Source: Weeksellaceae bacterium (GTDB lineage Bacteria > Bacteroidota > Bacteroidia > Flavobacteriales > Weeksellaceae). Taken from it: a DNA stretch of 64,000 bases. Made by a program: the position numbers and the translations under genes. The notes beneath the pieces were generated by a model. That model ran no database searches and had not been told where the DNA came from. It saw only the letters and a list, made by a program, of their open reading frames with translations. The stretch covers positions 1,736,001 through 1,800,000 of the forward strand of contig OX460916.1 of NCBI GenBank assembly GCA_949788275.1. The letters are read 5' to 3'. Below, piece after piece: positions 29,104 to 37,936 of the stretch (its first letter is position 1; every line of letters starts with the position of its first letter).

Positions 29104-29148
29104 ATTAACTTCCTAATTGTTTTTATTCATTTCTTTTATGTAGAAATT

Positions 29149-30978
29149 TTATTGGCGAATACCATCTAAACGATCAAGAATAGATGCTTCACAACTACTC
29201 ATTAAACAATCCCATCGAACCCCATCAAAAAAGGCTAAACAATTTTTAGACGTGTTATAAACGAGTGAACCTTTTAGCTTAGCGTCGGTTCCTAAAACTT
29301 TTTCAGGATTATCTACCCGAATCACAATCAACGATTTTTCATTGACCTCAACAATCATTATGCCTTGGTGACTGGAATTATTCAACAGATTTTTGGAAGG
29401 CCAATTTTCTTCTGTATTTCCAAAAGTAGAAATACCAATAGCAGAATATTCCGATGTGTTGCTCATCTTTTTATTCATCTGAATACAACCGAGGTCTAAT
29501 TTGTGACAATCTAGTGTAAAAGCGTCTGATTTAAGCTCCTTTAAATCTTTTATTGAACTACCGAAATCATTCCCTTTGGCTATTTTATAGCCTAAATTAC
29601 TCGCTTGATAATCTTCTGCTTTCCCCAACTGAAACTGGTTATTCTTCATCTCGTGAATATTCGTAGAAGAATAAGCACGAACCTCACTATAAACATCTAA
29701 AGTTCCTTTATCATTCGCATTTCCAAAAAACAGATTATCATTTAATTTATCGATATTATTTCCGCGGGTTTGAATGGACGCTTGACGCTCTGTCTTCGAA
29801 TTGTTATAAGCAAATACATTGCCGATAATATCATATTTATGGGCTGCATTAATGGGCGCAATTTCACTCATTGAAATGGCACTCCCACCATTGCGGGTCG
29901 TCTGTAAACTATTTTCATAAAAATAATTATTTTTAATATAATTCGATGTCAATAAACTACCACCATTCACATTACCAGCAATTGCAATGGCCCCACCGCC
30001 ACCTATTCCGAGATTAGTCGTGGTATTTTGTATAAAGTAATTATTCTCTATTTGAAGTCCACGGACATCATTGGCAAAAATTGCACCCCCATAGTTCTTC
30101 CCTTTAACACCTAAAAACTGATTGCTTTGTATACGAACATTTCCGGCAGCATTTAAATGAATTCCTCCTGTAGATCCACTGGCACTGCTACAAGAAAACA
30201 AGTTACCAATCAGGTAGAAATGGGTTTTACTCGATGTTGAGTTTCCTGCATTTGATGCATAGAAACCTGCTCCGTTCACCGCCCGACTCTCTTTAAAGAG
30301 ATTATTACTTATCAGTACTTTTACATCACCATTAAAAGAAGAATAATCGAAAATACCTGTTTCACCTAACTTATTGCCATAAAACTGATTGTTATGGATC
30401 CAATGGGTTACTTTTCCTAAATTAGCCTGTGTTAAACGAATCATTCCAGCACCACTTGCAGACTCATAGAATACACAATCCTCAATTTTAAGTTGAATAT
30501 ATTTGGCCGATGAACCTTCGTGATTGACGATGTTCCCAGAAACAGTTAGGTTTCCTGTACTTTTAAAGTAAAGCCCTTTAATTGTTAGCTGATTAATTTG
30601 AAATGTATTCACGGTAGAATATATATCGACAAACCGCATATTGGCTGGTTTTATAATTCTAGTAATATGGCGATTCGGATTATAACCTGATAGATCTTTT
30701 CCCTTTACCGTTTTAGGAAATCCCCCTTGAATTAAAACTTGATTCCCGAGATAGGCATAGGTTGAATTAAAATCATAATCCCCTTCTGCAATATAGAGAT
30801 GAACATTATCCAATGGTCTTGCCGTATTCGAACCTCCAAATAAAGCGGTGGGTATTTCACCCAATGCATTATCCCATGATGAACCATCTCCACTACCTCC
30901 TTTTTTAATAAAGTAATTGGTTTTTGCTGATACGAGCATTGAAAATAATAGTAGAAAAAGTAGAGCTATTTTTTTCAT
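29149..30978 (-). CDS. Secreted right-handed parallel beta-helix protein (copy 2, without partner)
   Basis: The 609-aa paralogue has signal peptide MKKIALLFLLLFSMLVSA. It shares the NYFIKKGGSGDGSSWDNAL start, beta-helix coils across residues about 40-450, the DCHKLDLGC loop and the C-terminal VIRVDNPEK...YNTSKNCLAFFDGVRWDCLMSSCE module with its three cysteines. It is the most diverged of the three and the only one with no 222-aa partner after it; that spot holds a hairpin and a (GT)10 run. A TATTTTTG promoter element lies about 98 bp upstream. No catalytic residues recognised. Confidence 0.88.
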   Translation of the reverse strand: MKKIALLFLLLFSMLVSAKTNYFIKKGGSGDGSSWDNALGEIPTALFGGSNTARPLDNVHLYIAEGDYDFNSTYAYLGNQVLIQGGFPKTVKGKDLSGYNPNRHITRIIKPANMRFVDIYSTVNTFQINQLTIKGLYFKSTGNLTVSGNIVNHEGSSAKYIQLKIEDCVFYESASGAGMIRLTQANLGKVTHWIHNNQFYGNKLGETGIFDYSSFNGDVKVLISNNLFKESRAVNGAGFYASNAGNSTSSKTHFYLIGNLFSCSSASGSTGGIHLNAAGNVRIQSNQFLGVKGKNYGGAIFANDVRGLQIENNYFIQNTTTNLGIGGGGAIAIAGNVNGGSLLTSNYIKNNYFYENSLQTTRNGGSAISMSEIAPINAAHKYDIIGNVFAYNNSKTERQASIQTRGNNIDKLNDNLFFGNANDKGTLDVYSEVRAYSSTNIHEMKNNQFQLGKAEDYQASNLGYKIAKGNDFGSSIKDLKELKSDAFTLDCHKLDLGCIQMNKKMSNTSEYSAIGISTFGNTEENWPSKNLLNNSSHQGIMIVEVNEKSLIVIRVDNPEKVLGTDAKLKGSLVYNTSKNCLAFFDGVRWDCLMSSCEASILDRLDGIRQ

Positions 30979-31075
30979 AATTCATAGATTGAGTTAAACT
31001 TTTTTTATTTCTGTTTGGAATACAACACTCCAAACCTTTCTTTGATCAATGACTAAATAGTCATTCACCAAAGTG

Positions 31076-31083
31076 CAAAAATA
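31076..31083 (-). promoter_or_regulatory. Candidate -7 element (TATTTTTG) of beta-helix copy 2
   Basis: A match to TAnnTTTG about 98 bp before the ATG at 30978, with TTA 20 bp further upstream as a weak -33. An AATGACTA/TAGTCATT palindrome lies in the leader just downstream. Copy 3 has the same octamer at a similar distance. Confidence 0.4.
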
Positions 31084-31285
31084 AAAGATGTGCTTAGGAT
31101 ATATAACCATCAACACTACTCAATACTACTCAAAATCATCAGGTTATTGGAAATTCATAGCAAAATTATTACCAAAAATATTTTGACAAGTTAAAAAGTA
31201 GAAAAAAGCACTGTTATTCCATAATTAATCAATAATCCATTGACCTAATAGATACCTAAATCTATTGTATCAATACCATTTATTT

Positions 31286-31954
31286 CTAGGGTAAATTATT
31301 AAAATAAGAATCATCGATAACCAAGGGGGGCATATCGACCTCTACACTCCACAGATGCCATTGTCCTCCTTTATTATCTCCTGTTCCACCACCAAAGACC
31401 CAAAAAAATTGTTTCGCTGGTTTCGAGTCTGGAAAAAATGGATTTTTAATTTCTGAAAATCCAATGGTCCCTATGGTAGGGTTCTTAACATATTTATGGG
31501 GTGGTCTATCCACATCACCAAGCCTAGGTAGAATTAACGTTTTCTGAGGATTGTTCAATTCTAAAACACCTTTGGATTGACTGCCTTCTACTGAAGTTCC
31601 TAACAACACACCTTTTCCAAGATCTCGCGATGGATTGGCTACAGGAAAGGGTGCAGTATATGGAAGTGAACTCGTTAATGAAATAAAACCAGCATTTCCT
31701 TCTCCATTGCCTTCAATCCACATTTTCACTTGTCTATCGGCTCTACTTGTGAATAATGCTCCAGGAATTTTTAAATTATCTTCCAATGCATGTGAATGGA
31801 TAATGGGCAAAATAATTCCCATACCTTGAGAAGTAAAGGACAAAAGTGCTTTTTCATTTTTTATTTCCAAAATAGAATCATCGCCAATAACAACTTGACT
31901 AAGTAGAAAGTTGGGTATTAAGCTTATTGTGATTCTTATAAGTAGCTTTTTCAT
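31286..31954 (-). CDS. Secreted 222-aa protein paired with beta-helix protein (copy 2)
   Basis: A signal peptide (MKKLLIRITISLIPNFLLSQ) precedes VVIGDDSILEIKNEKALLSFTSQGMGIILPI, the RADRQVKMWIE segment, LELNNPQKTLILPRLGDVDRPPHKYVKNP and a WHLWSVEVDMPP ending. It aligns end to end with the protein at 26360-27028 and starts 3 bp after the stop of the beta-helix gene upstream. The tight spacing and repeated pairing point to a joint function at the cell surface; none is known. Confidence 0.8.
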   Translation of the reverse strand: MKKLLIRITISLIPNFLLSQVVIGDDSILEIKNEKALLSFTSQGMGIILPIIHSHALEDNLKIPGALFTSRADRQVKMWIEGNGEGNAGFISLTSSLPYTAPFPVANPSRDLGKGVLLGTSVEGSQSKGVLELNNPQKTLILPRLGDVDRPPHKYVKNPTIGTIGFSEIKNPFFPDSKPAKQFFWVFGGGTGDNKGGQWHLWSVEVDMPPLVIDDSYFNNLP

Positions 31955-31957
31955 CGA

Positions 31958-33793
31958 TTATGGTTTAAGATTTATATTTTTTATTATATCAAAGATTGAA
32001 TAATCACATCCTTTTACTAAACAACCCCATTTTTCTCCATCGAAAAGCATTAAGCACCCTCTGGATGTATCATAAGCTAAAGCTCCTTTTAAATCAGGCG
32101 ATACTCCTAATGATTCTTCGGGATTATTTACACGGGTTACAATAAATGGTTTAGAACTAGATTCTAATACGATTATCCCATTATTAATTGATGTATGATC
32201 AAAATTTTCACTTGGCCAATTATTCGCTTGTTTCTCGAAAGTTGAAATTCCAATTTTTGAACTTTGAGCAACTCCTTCAATCCCACCCTCAATTGTTTTA
32301 GTACAACCAAGACTCGCTGATTCACAATCAAATAAAATATCACCTTCTTTTAACCCCATAATGGCATCTATCGAAGTATTAAAAACATTACCAGGCCCTT
32401 GTGCGATTTTACCGCCAAGATTATTTGATGAATAGGCTGATGCATTAGGCAGTTGGAATTTGTTATGGATAATAGCCTCTATATTGGAAGAAGAACTCGC
32501 TTTAATTTCACTGTGTGGATCAAGTACACCAAATTCATTTCTATTCCCGTAAAAAATATTATCCCTCAACATTCCAATATTATTGCCCCGTGTTTGAATC
32601 GCTGCTAGTTGACCATTATTGGACTTACTGTAGGCAAAAATATTTCCGATGATGTCAAATTTATTCGACGTTGTCGTAGCGCTAAACGAAATCGAAGCAC
32701 CTCCATACGTCCGGGTATTGATGGAATTTTCATAAAAAAAATTATTCTTAATCCAATTATTTTTAATGATACTACCGTTCTTAATGCCTCCTTCTACAGC
32801 AATTGCACCTCCAGCACCTGCAGCTGTATTTGAGGTGGAATTTTGAATAAAAAAATTATCTTCAATTTGAATTCCTCGGCTAGCGGTAAGGAAAATAGCA
32901 CCACCATAATTTTTTCCTTGGACTCCTTGAAAAATATTATTTTTTATCAAAGCATTTCCAGCAGTGGTAAAATAAATTCCTCCAGAGGTAGAGCCTGCAG
33001 TTGCACAAGAGAACACATTTCCAATGATATAAAACCGGGTTTGACTATTAGCTGAATTCCCTGCCGTCGTGGCATAAAAGCCAGTTCCATCTGTCGCATG
33101 GCTTCTTCCAAATAGGTTATTACTAATTAAGACCTTGACATCGCCATTCACGGTTGTATATTCAAATCCACCTGTGGCACCCATTTGATTACCATAAAAT
33201 TTATTTTTATGCATCCAATGGGTTACCTTTCCAGAATTACTCGAAGCTAATCGAATCATCGCAGATCCACTTCTCGAATCATGAAAGACGCAATCTTCTA
33301 CTTTCAACTGAATATACTTATCTGCACCTTGTTGATTAATGACATTGCCTGGTACAGTTGAACTCCCCGTACTCTTAAAGTGTAGCCCTTTTATCGTAAA
33401 CTTATTCAAATCAAAGGTTGGAGAAGTTGCTGTGGTTATGTTAATAAACCGTTTATTGGAGTTTTTCAGGATACGCGAAATAAATATTTCCGGGTTATAA
33501 TTCGACAAATCTTGTCCCGTCGAATGATTCGAAAAACCGCCTTGAATGACTACTTCATTCCCCGTATACCCATAAGTGGCGTTAAAATTATAGTCACCTT
33601 CTGCTATGTATATACGTACATTATTTAAAGGACGGGATGAATTACTCCCCCCAAAAACAGCGGTAGGAAGCTCGGATAAAGCATTATCCCAAGAAGTGCC
33701 TGTTCCAGTACCTCCTTTTTTTACAAAATAAATAGATTGCGAAAAAAGGAGAGAAGAGAGGAAGATTGAAAAAATTAAATAGAACTGTTTCAT
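31958..33793 (-). CDS. Secreted right-handed parallel beta-helix protein (copy 3)
   Basis: The ATG at 33793 (MKQFYLIFSIFLSSLLFSQ) gives a proper signal peptide; an 18-codon upstream extension is possible but has no secretory character. The 611-aa protein shares with copies 1 and 2 the YFVKKGGTGTGTSWDNAL start, beta-helix coils, the DCESASLGC loop and the YDTSRGCLMLFDGEKWGCLVKGCD ending. Copies 1 and 3 are closer to each other than to copy 2. The 222-aa partner follows 3 bp later. A candidate promoter is at 33904-33911. Confidence 0.88.
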   Translation of the reverse strand: MKQFYLIFSIFLSSLLFSQSIYFVKKGGTGTGTSWDNALSELPTAVFGGSNSSRPLNNVRIYIAEGDYNFNATYGYTGNEVVIQGGFSNHSTGQDLSNYNPEIFISRILKNSNKRFINITTATSPTFDLNKFTIKGLHFKSTGSSTVPGNVINQQGADKYIQLKVEDCVFHDSRSGSAMIRLASSNSGKVTHWMHKNKFYGNQMGATGGFEYTTVNGDVKVLISNNLFGRSHATDGTGFYATTAGNSANSQTRFYIIGNVFSCATAGSTSGGIYFTTAGNALIKNNIFQGVQGKNYGGAIFLTASRGIQIEDNFFIQNSTSNTAAGAGGAIAVEGGIKNGSIIKNNWIKNNFFYENSINTRTYGGASISFSATTTSNKFDIIGNIFAYSKSNNGQLAAIQTRGNNIGMLRDNIFYGNRNEFGVLDPHSEIKASSSSNIEAIIHNKFQLPNASAYSSNNLGGKIAQGPGNVFNTSIDAIMGLKEGDILFDCESASLGCTKTIEGGIEGVAQSSKIGISTFEKQANNWPSENFDHTSINNGIIVLESSSKPFIVTRVNNPEESLGVSPDLKGALAYDTSRGCLMLFDGEKWGCLVKGCDYSIFDIIKNINLKP

Positions 33794-33903
33794 CGTAAAT
33801 TTATTTTCAGTTGGTAGATTCATTTCATTTAACATAGGACAGAACATTCAAGGAGTCAATTATTCAATAATCACTACCTCAAGCTCTTACGTGTTTTCTA
33901 TCA

Positions 33904-33911
33904 CAAAAATA
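33904..33911 (-). promoter_or_regulatory. Candidate -7 element (TATTTTTG) of beta-helix copy 3
   Basis: A match to TAnnTTTG about 110 bp before the ATG at 33793. No clear -33 TTG is seen. The same octamer precedes copy 2, and a one-mismatch form (TATTTTTT) lies near 28937 before copy 1. Confidence 0.4.
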
Positions 33912-34299
33912 AATTCTACTCCCCTAAGCTAGGTCAGTTATAATTACTCAATTTTTCTTAAAAACATTTAGCCTTTTTTCGAGTATAAAACACACTACTT
34001 TCCTCTTATATCAAATCGGATTCACCAATTCTTTAAATGGTTTATTACAAGTTCAGTTAATTGAAAAACAGAAACTTAACAGTTTTATAGGAAAATTAGA
34101 CTATCTCAATAAAATTCTGCCTACCGATAAAAAATTCGCAACGAATATCAACACTCTCTTATTCTTGAAAATTCATTTAAAAAAATGATTCTTATCTGTT
34201 TCAATCGAAAGTGATTGTTTGTAATTTTTATTTATTCTAAATTAGCACAACGGATTATTTGACATTAATCTAACTTTTTAAGTATAAAAAACATATATT
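33912..34299. other. Divergent spacer between the beta-helix cluster and the HugZ-like gene
   Basis: AT-rich with stop codons in all frames. It should contain the promoter of the gene at 34300, but no good TAnnTTTG with TTG was found. Nothing else recognised. Confidence 0.5.
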
Positions 34300-34839
34300 A
34301 TGAGTACACACACACACGGAAAAGATGGGGCAACAATAAAACCTAAAGCGCCTAAAGTGCAAGAATTAATTGACGAATGTCAATCGTTAATGATTGCCAC
34401 TTTAGATGAAGACGGAAGCCCATGCGTAAGTTATGCACCGTTTGTACAGCTAGATGGTGGATTTCAAATTTTTGTTTCTTTTATGGCTCGCCATACCAGA
34501 AACTTGAAAAATCAAAAGAAAACATCGTTTATGTTTATAGAAGATGAGTCAACATCGAAACAAATCTACGCTAGGCATCGATTAACCATGGATACCGATG
34601 CTGAAGAAGTTGAAAAAGAAAATCCACTCTGGGATAAAGCGATGACAGCTCTAAAAGAAAAACACGGAAAAGTGGTCGAAGTACTAGAAGGCATGGACGA
34701 TTTTATCATGTTTAACCTAAAACCAATCAAAGGATCCTACGTAAATGGTTTCGGTAGTGCTTATTTCGTTGCACCCGATCTTAGCATTGAAACGCATCGT
34801 CAAGGTGCACACGGAACACGGGAAGATAAAGATCAATAG
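34300..34839 (+). CDS. HugZ/HutZ-like heme-utilisation protein, pyridoxamine phosphate oxidase fold
   Basis: The 179-aa cytosolic protein has the split-barrel flavin-binding fold of the PNPOx family: SLMIATLDEDGSPCVSYAPF (about residues 30-50), HTRNLKNQKKTSFMFIED, and the ending NLKPIKGSYVNGFGSAYFV typical of HugZ/HutZ heme-degrading or heme-storage proteins. These help use heme iron. The first codons lie in a short (AC)n run that encodes STHTHG, a possible metal- or heme-binding start but also a slippage-prone tract. It is a single gene ending in a bidirectional terminator. The heme role is a family inference. Confidence 0.8.
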   Translation: MSTHTHGKDGATIKPKAPKVQELIDECQSLMIATLDEDGSPCVSYAPFVQLDGGFQIFVSFMARHTRNLKNQKKTSFMFIEDESTSKQIYARHRLTMDTDAEEVEKENPLWDKAMTALKEKHGKVVEVLEGMDDFIMFNLKPIKGSYVNGFGSAYFVAPDLSIETHRQGAHGTREDKDQ

Positions 34840-34857
34840 TTTTATTCTGTAAACATC

Positions 34858-34887
34858 AAAAAAGCTTTCTTAGAGAAAGCTTTTTTT
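34858..34887. terminator. Bidirectional intrinsic terminator
   Basis: AAAAAAGCTTTCT and AGAAAGCTTTTTTT form a stem flanked by A- and T-runs, between two convergent genes (plus, ending 34839; minus, ending 34911). Confidence 0.9.
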
Positions 34888-34910
34888 GTTTTACCTTTTG
34901 TTTTATTTTT

Positions 34911-36089
34911 TTATGGAATGTCTTGGGATTGGGTGCATAATTTCATTTTCTCAAGAGCATTTACATTTTCTGGGTTTATACTCAACGATTTTTTATAATT
35001 TTTAATGGAATTACTACAATCGTTATTCATCAGATAGGCTTCTCCTAAACTATCGTATAAATCGTCATTATTAGGCATTAATCGAGTCCCATACTCCAAT
35101 ATTTTAATGGCTGCTTGTGGATTTTTTCTCGATTTCATCCAATCATAACCTATTTGATTGAGATCATCGGCGAATTCTAGTGCATGGAGTTCCTGTTCTG
35201 TTTTATGAGAAGCACCTGTAATCTCTTCGATGTATAAGGTTGGATTTTCGGGATCGTTGTATTTTAAATAATGTTGATAACCAATAGATTCTTTTGGAAA
35301 CAAATCGGCTATCATCGTTTTATGAAGGCCTTTCTCTAATTCTTTCTTTAGGTCAATTTCAACAAATTGAGTGAAATCATGAAAAAGATAGACTCTTAGT
35401 TTAAGGGCATTTAAATCATAAATTGTTGAATATTGGGTTGCTGATGTAAGGCTATTTTGAGCAAAATGACTCATAGCCTGAGCGCAGTATTGGAGTGTTG
35501 ATTGACTCTTTGATGATTGAAGGAACTTTTGTCCTTTTTGAAAATGAGCTACATTAACTTGATCTAAGGACTTGGTTTGTGAGTAATAGAAATTGGAAAA
35601 TGCTTTTTCTGATTCATGACCAATAAATAATTCATCCCCTTCCACAACAAGATAAGTACCTGTTTGATCTACAAACACAAGCATACTATTTGTTAATGTT
35701 GACAAATTAATGGTTTCTAGGAAGACTTTAACCTCTTCTACGGTATGCATAGATTGCATGATGTGCTTTATCGCCTGACCGATAGGTATTTTCGTTTTAC
35801 CTTCCGTGTGGTTGATGGCTAAAAAAGAAACGGAAAAACCATCGAACATTAATCCTTTTTCATTCATTGCTCCTTGGGCAAAATTATCCAATTGGCCCAT
35901 ATACATTACGCCAAACTTAGTTAATTCGGCTGGTTCAAACCAGAACTGATTATTTGGATTAAACCAATCTTCATTATTTCCAACAATGGTTTTGCCATTT
36001 TCTGTGATTTTATACATAGAACAAGCGCTTACACAGGTTGGTAAGAAGGATAAAACAATCATAAATAGAAGGGATAGTATCTTGTTCAT
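34911..36089 (-). CDS. Choloylglycine hydrolase-like Ntn amidohydrolase with C-terminal TPRs
   Basis: The 392-aa protein has a signal peptide ending at about residue 22 (MNKILSLLFMIVLSFLPTCVSA), then CSMYKI, so cleavage would expose Cys as the amino-terminal nucleophile expected of the CBAH/linear amide hydrolase family. GNNEDWF and GAMNEKGLMFDGFSV are the family's active-site loops. About 130 C-terminal residues carry two TPRs (AIKILEYGTRLMPNNDDLYDSLGEAYL and the next repeat). The substrate is unknown; relatives cleave bile salts, penicillin or acyl amides. The export signal suggests the periplasm or surface. The TPR fusion may serve binding to a partner. Confidence 0.8.
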   Translation of the reverse strand: MNKILSLLFMIVLSFLPTCVSACSMYKITENGKTIVGNNEDWFNPNNQFWFEPAELTKFGVMYMGQLDNFAQGAMNEKGLMFDGFSVSFLAINHTEGKTKIPIGQAIKHIMQSMHTVEEVKVFLETINLSTLTNSMLVFVDQTGTYLVVEGDELFIGHESEKAFSNFYYSQTKSLDQVNVAHFQKGQKFLQSSKSQSTLQYCAQAMSHFAQNSLTSATQYSTIYDLNALKLRVYLFHDFTQFVEIDLKKELEKGLHKTMIADLFPKESIGYQHYLKYNDPENPTLYIEEITGASHKTEQELHALEFADDLNQIGYDWMKSRKNPQAAIKILEYGTRLMPNNDDLYDSLGEAYLMNNDCSNSIKNYKKSLSINPENVNALEKMKLCTQSQDIP

Positions 36090-36236
36090 TAAAGGGGCTG
36101 TTTTTTACTTGAAACTTCTGTACTCTATAAATAAGACTCAACAAATCTTAAATGGTTACAAAAAAAAATCAAATTACTTCATGTGGGTTCTAACCCTATA
36201 ACGGATACTTTCGTTTTATATTCAGTTAGAAATCCA

Positions 36237-37139
36237 TTACTCGAGAATCCATTGAATCAAACTTTCAGGTTCGACGATATTCCAAGAATGAGGATGACGT
36301 GAACCGTTTGCGCGATAGCCTAAGTTTTCAGTTTTGATAAATTCAGCTTTTGTACTTCCTAAACCAATCAGTGCTTCATGCATTTTTTCTAATTTATAGG
36401 CATTTAAATCGAGATAGGTTCTCTTTTTCTTCTCGCTTTGCCATTTAAGATCAGGCTCTGTATAGAGCCTTACTTTAATCGTTTTCAGAAACTGAATGTT
36501 TGTCACTGAATTACCTTGAATGAGATAGGGTGAGTATTTTTGATAATCGACGCTGTTTTGATCAGGATTCCCTAATTTTTCATTGAATAATTGGACTAGA
36601 AAACGACCTTCATCGACGGCGTCTTGGTCTGCGTTCTGTTGTATATCATTTTTAGCTGTTCGATACAATTCTTCTAAATCAACAGGCGCATCGACAATAA
36701 ATATTCCTTTTGGCTGCGTCGTATTGTTTGTTTTTATTAAATGATTTGCCAGCAGTGTGGTCACATTACCTCCACCTGAAAAACCACCTATAAATAGGGC
36801 TTTTTCAGGTAGTCCGTGTTTTTTAATAATCGTATTCAACTGCTTGGTTAATTTTTTTTTATCTTTTTTCGTTAAAAACAATTTTTGATTATAATTGAGC
36901 AAAACGGTCGAGATTCCGTTTTGAGAAGTATACTTCAAAAAATGGGCTTCAGCTTTGGTGTTTTCTTTATCACATGGAAAACAAGGGAATAAAAATAAAA
37001 CAGCCTTTTGATTTTCTGCGATAGTGAGGCTATACTGTTTTGTATCTATTGTTTGGGCATTTATAAAAACGCCGTTAACAAATAAAACCATGAATGTGAT
37101 TACGACGAGCATGGTATTCGGTATTTTATGTATAGACAT
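36237..37139 (-). CDS. Secreted alpha/beta-hydrolase-like protein
   Basis: The ATG at 37139 (MSIHKIPNTMLVVITF) opens a signal peptide ending near FINAQ; GTG and TTG codons just upstream are less likely. The 300-aa protein has the nucleophile elbow FIGGFSGGGNVT (about residue 120), fitting the G-x-S-x-G of alpha/beta hydrolases, an FIVDAPVDLEELY strand-helix unit and a late His in SRHPHSWNIVEP as the likely catalytic base. An FPCFPCD motif near residue 50 could form a disulfide. Substrate unknown, probably an ester or peptide. Confidence 0.7.
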   Translation of the reverse strand: MSIHKIPNTMLVVITFMVLFVNGVFINAQTIDTKQYSLTIAENQKAVLFLFPCFPCDKENTKAEAHFLKYTSQNGISTVLLNYNQKLFLTKKDKKKLTKQLNTIIKKHGLPEKALFIGGFSGGGNVTTLLANHLIKTNNTTQPKGIFIVDAPVDLEELYRTAKNDIQQNADQDAVDEGRFLVQLFNEKLGNPDQNSVDYQKYSPYLIQGNSVTNIQFLKTIKVRLYTEPDLKWQSEKKKRTYLDLNAYKLEKMHEALIGLGSTKAEFIKTENLGYRANGSRHPHSWNIVEPESLIQWILE

Positions 37140-37196
37140 CAACACGTGTTTTTTTTTAAAGTTTAATTATGTATAGTTAAGCGATTAATTATTCAA

Positions 37197-37892
37197 TTAG
37201 CTATATTCAAAAGAAGTTTCCATTTTATCGAAGGGAATCACATTATCAATAATTTCAGCCAATTCGACATCCGTTAAAAGGCCTCGGCAGCTCTCTTTAC
37301 GGCCATTAGCAAATTCGATTTCATAATCCTTGATTTCCCTTAAAGCGACTGTGCGAAGAATATTTTGTTGTTCTTGAGTTAAATATCGCGCATGGGTTTT
37401 TAAACTATACTGAAGGTGCTCTATAAATTCTTGATCACTGACTTCGTTATAGGTATCTTGTTCTGCCATATCGGTTAAAAGAACTTTAAACATATAATCG
37501 TTTAAGTTTTTAGCGAGGTAAACCACTTCGTTCATATCGTGCCACACAAAGACAATAGGAATGTCCTCGCCTTTTTGTTCAGAAACAAAAAAACAATAAT
37601 GATCTCCGGCTCCACTTTGACCGAAGGGTATAAACTTAAATTCCGTTTTTATTTGTCGGTAGTTTTCAGGATCAGCTAAATCCTCAATGGCTTCCTTTAC
37701 GGCTTGTAGATTGAGTAATTCAAAATCGTAGGTATGTAAAAAAAGCGTCGGATTATCTTTCAGCTTAGGAAATATAGTTGAGTACCAATTTGGACCATAT
37801 TCACCTACATTCAACATTCCATCTGCCCCTAAAATGTGGTAAAGTGGAGGGAACTGAAAATTAAATTCAGTTTCTAGATCGTTTAGCTTCAT
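37197..37892 (-). CDS. SMI1/KNR4 family protein
   Basis: The 231-aa cytosolic protein has the SMI1/KNR4 fold signature: LETEFNFQFPPLYHILGADGMLNVG at the start, FIPFGQSGAGDHYCFF (about residue 95) and IVFVWHDMNEVVYLAKNLNDYM. Bacterial members of this superfamily are often immunity proteins for contact-dependent or polymorphic toxins. Here no toxin gene lies nearby, so it may be an orphan immunity gene or have another role. It is flanked by the secreted hydrolase and the LytTR system on the same strand. Confidence 0.82.
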   Translation of the reverse strand: MKLNDLETEFNFQFPPLYHILGADGMLNVGEYGPNWYSTIFPKLKDNPTLFLHTYDFELLNLQAVKEAIEDLADPENYRQIKTEFKFIPFGQSGAGDHYCFFVSEQKGEDIPIVFVWHDMNEVVYLAKNLNDYMFKVLLTDMAEQDTYNEVSDQEFIEHLQYSLKTHARYLTQEQQNILRTVALREIKDYEIEFANGRKESCRGLLTDVELAEIIDNVIPFDKMETSFEYS

Positions 37893-37936
37893 TTTTATGA
37901 TTTAAATAATCCAAACGAATTTAGGTAAAAAAACAA

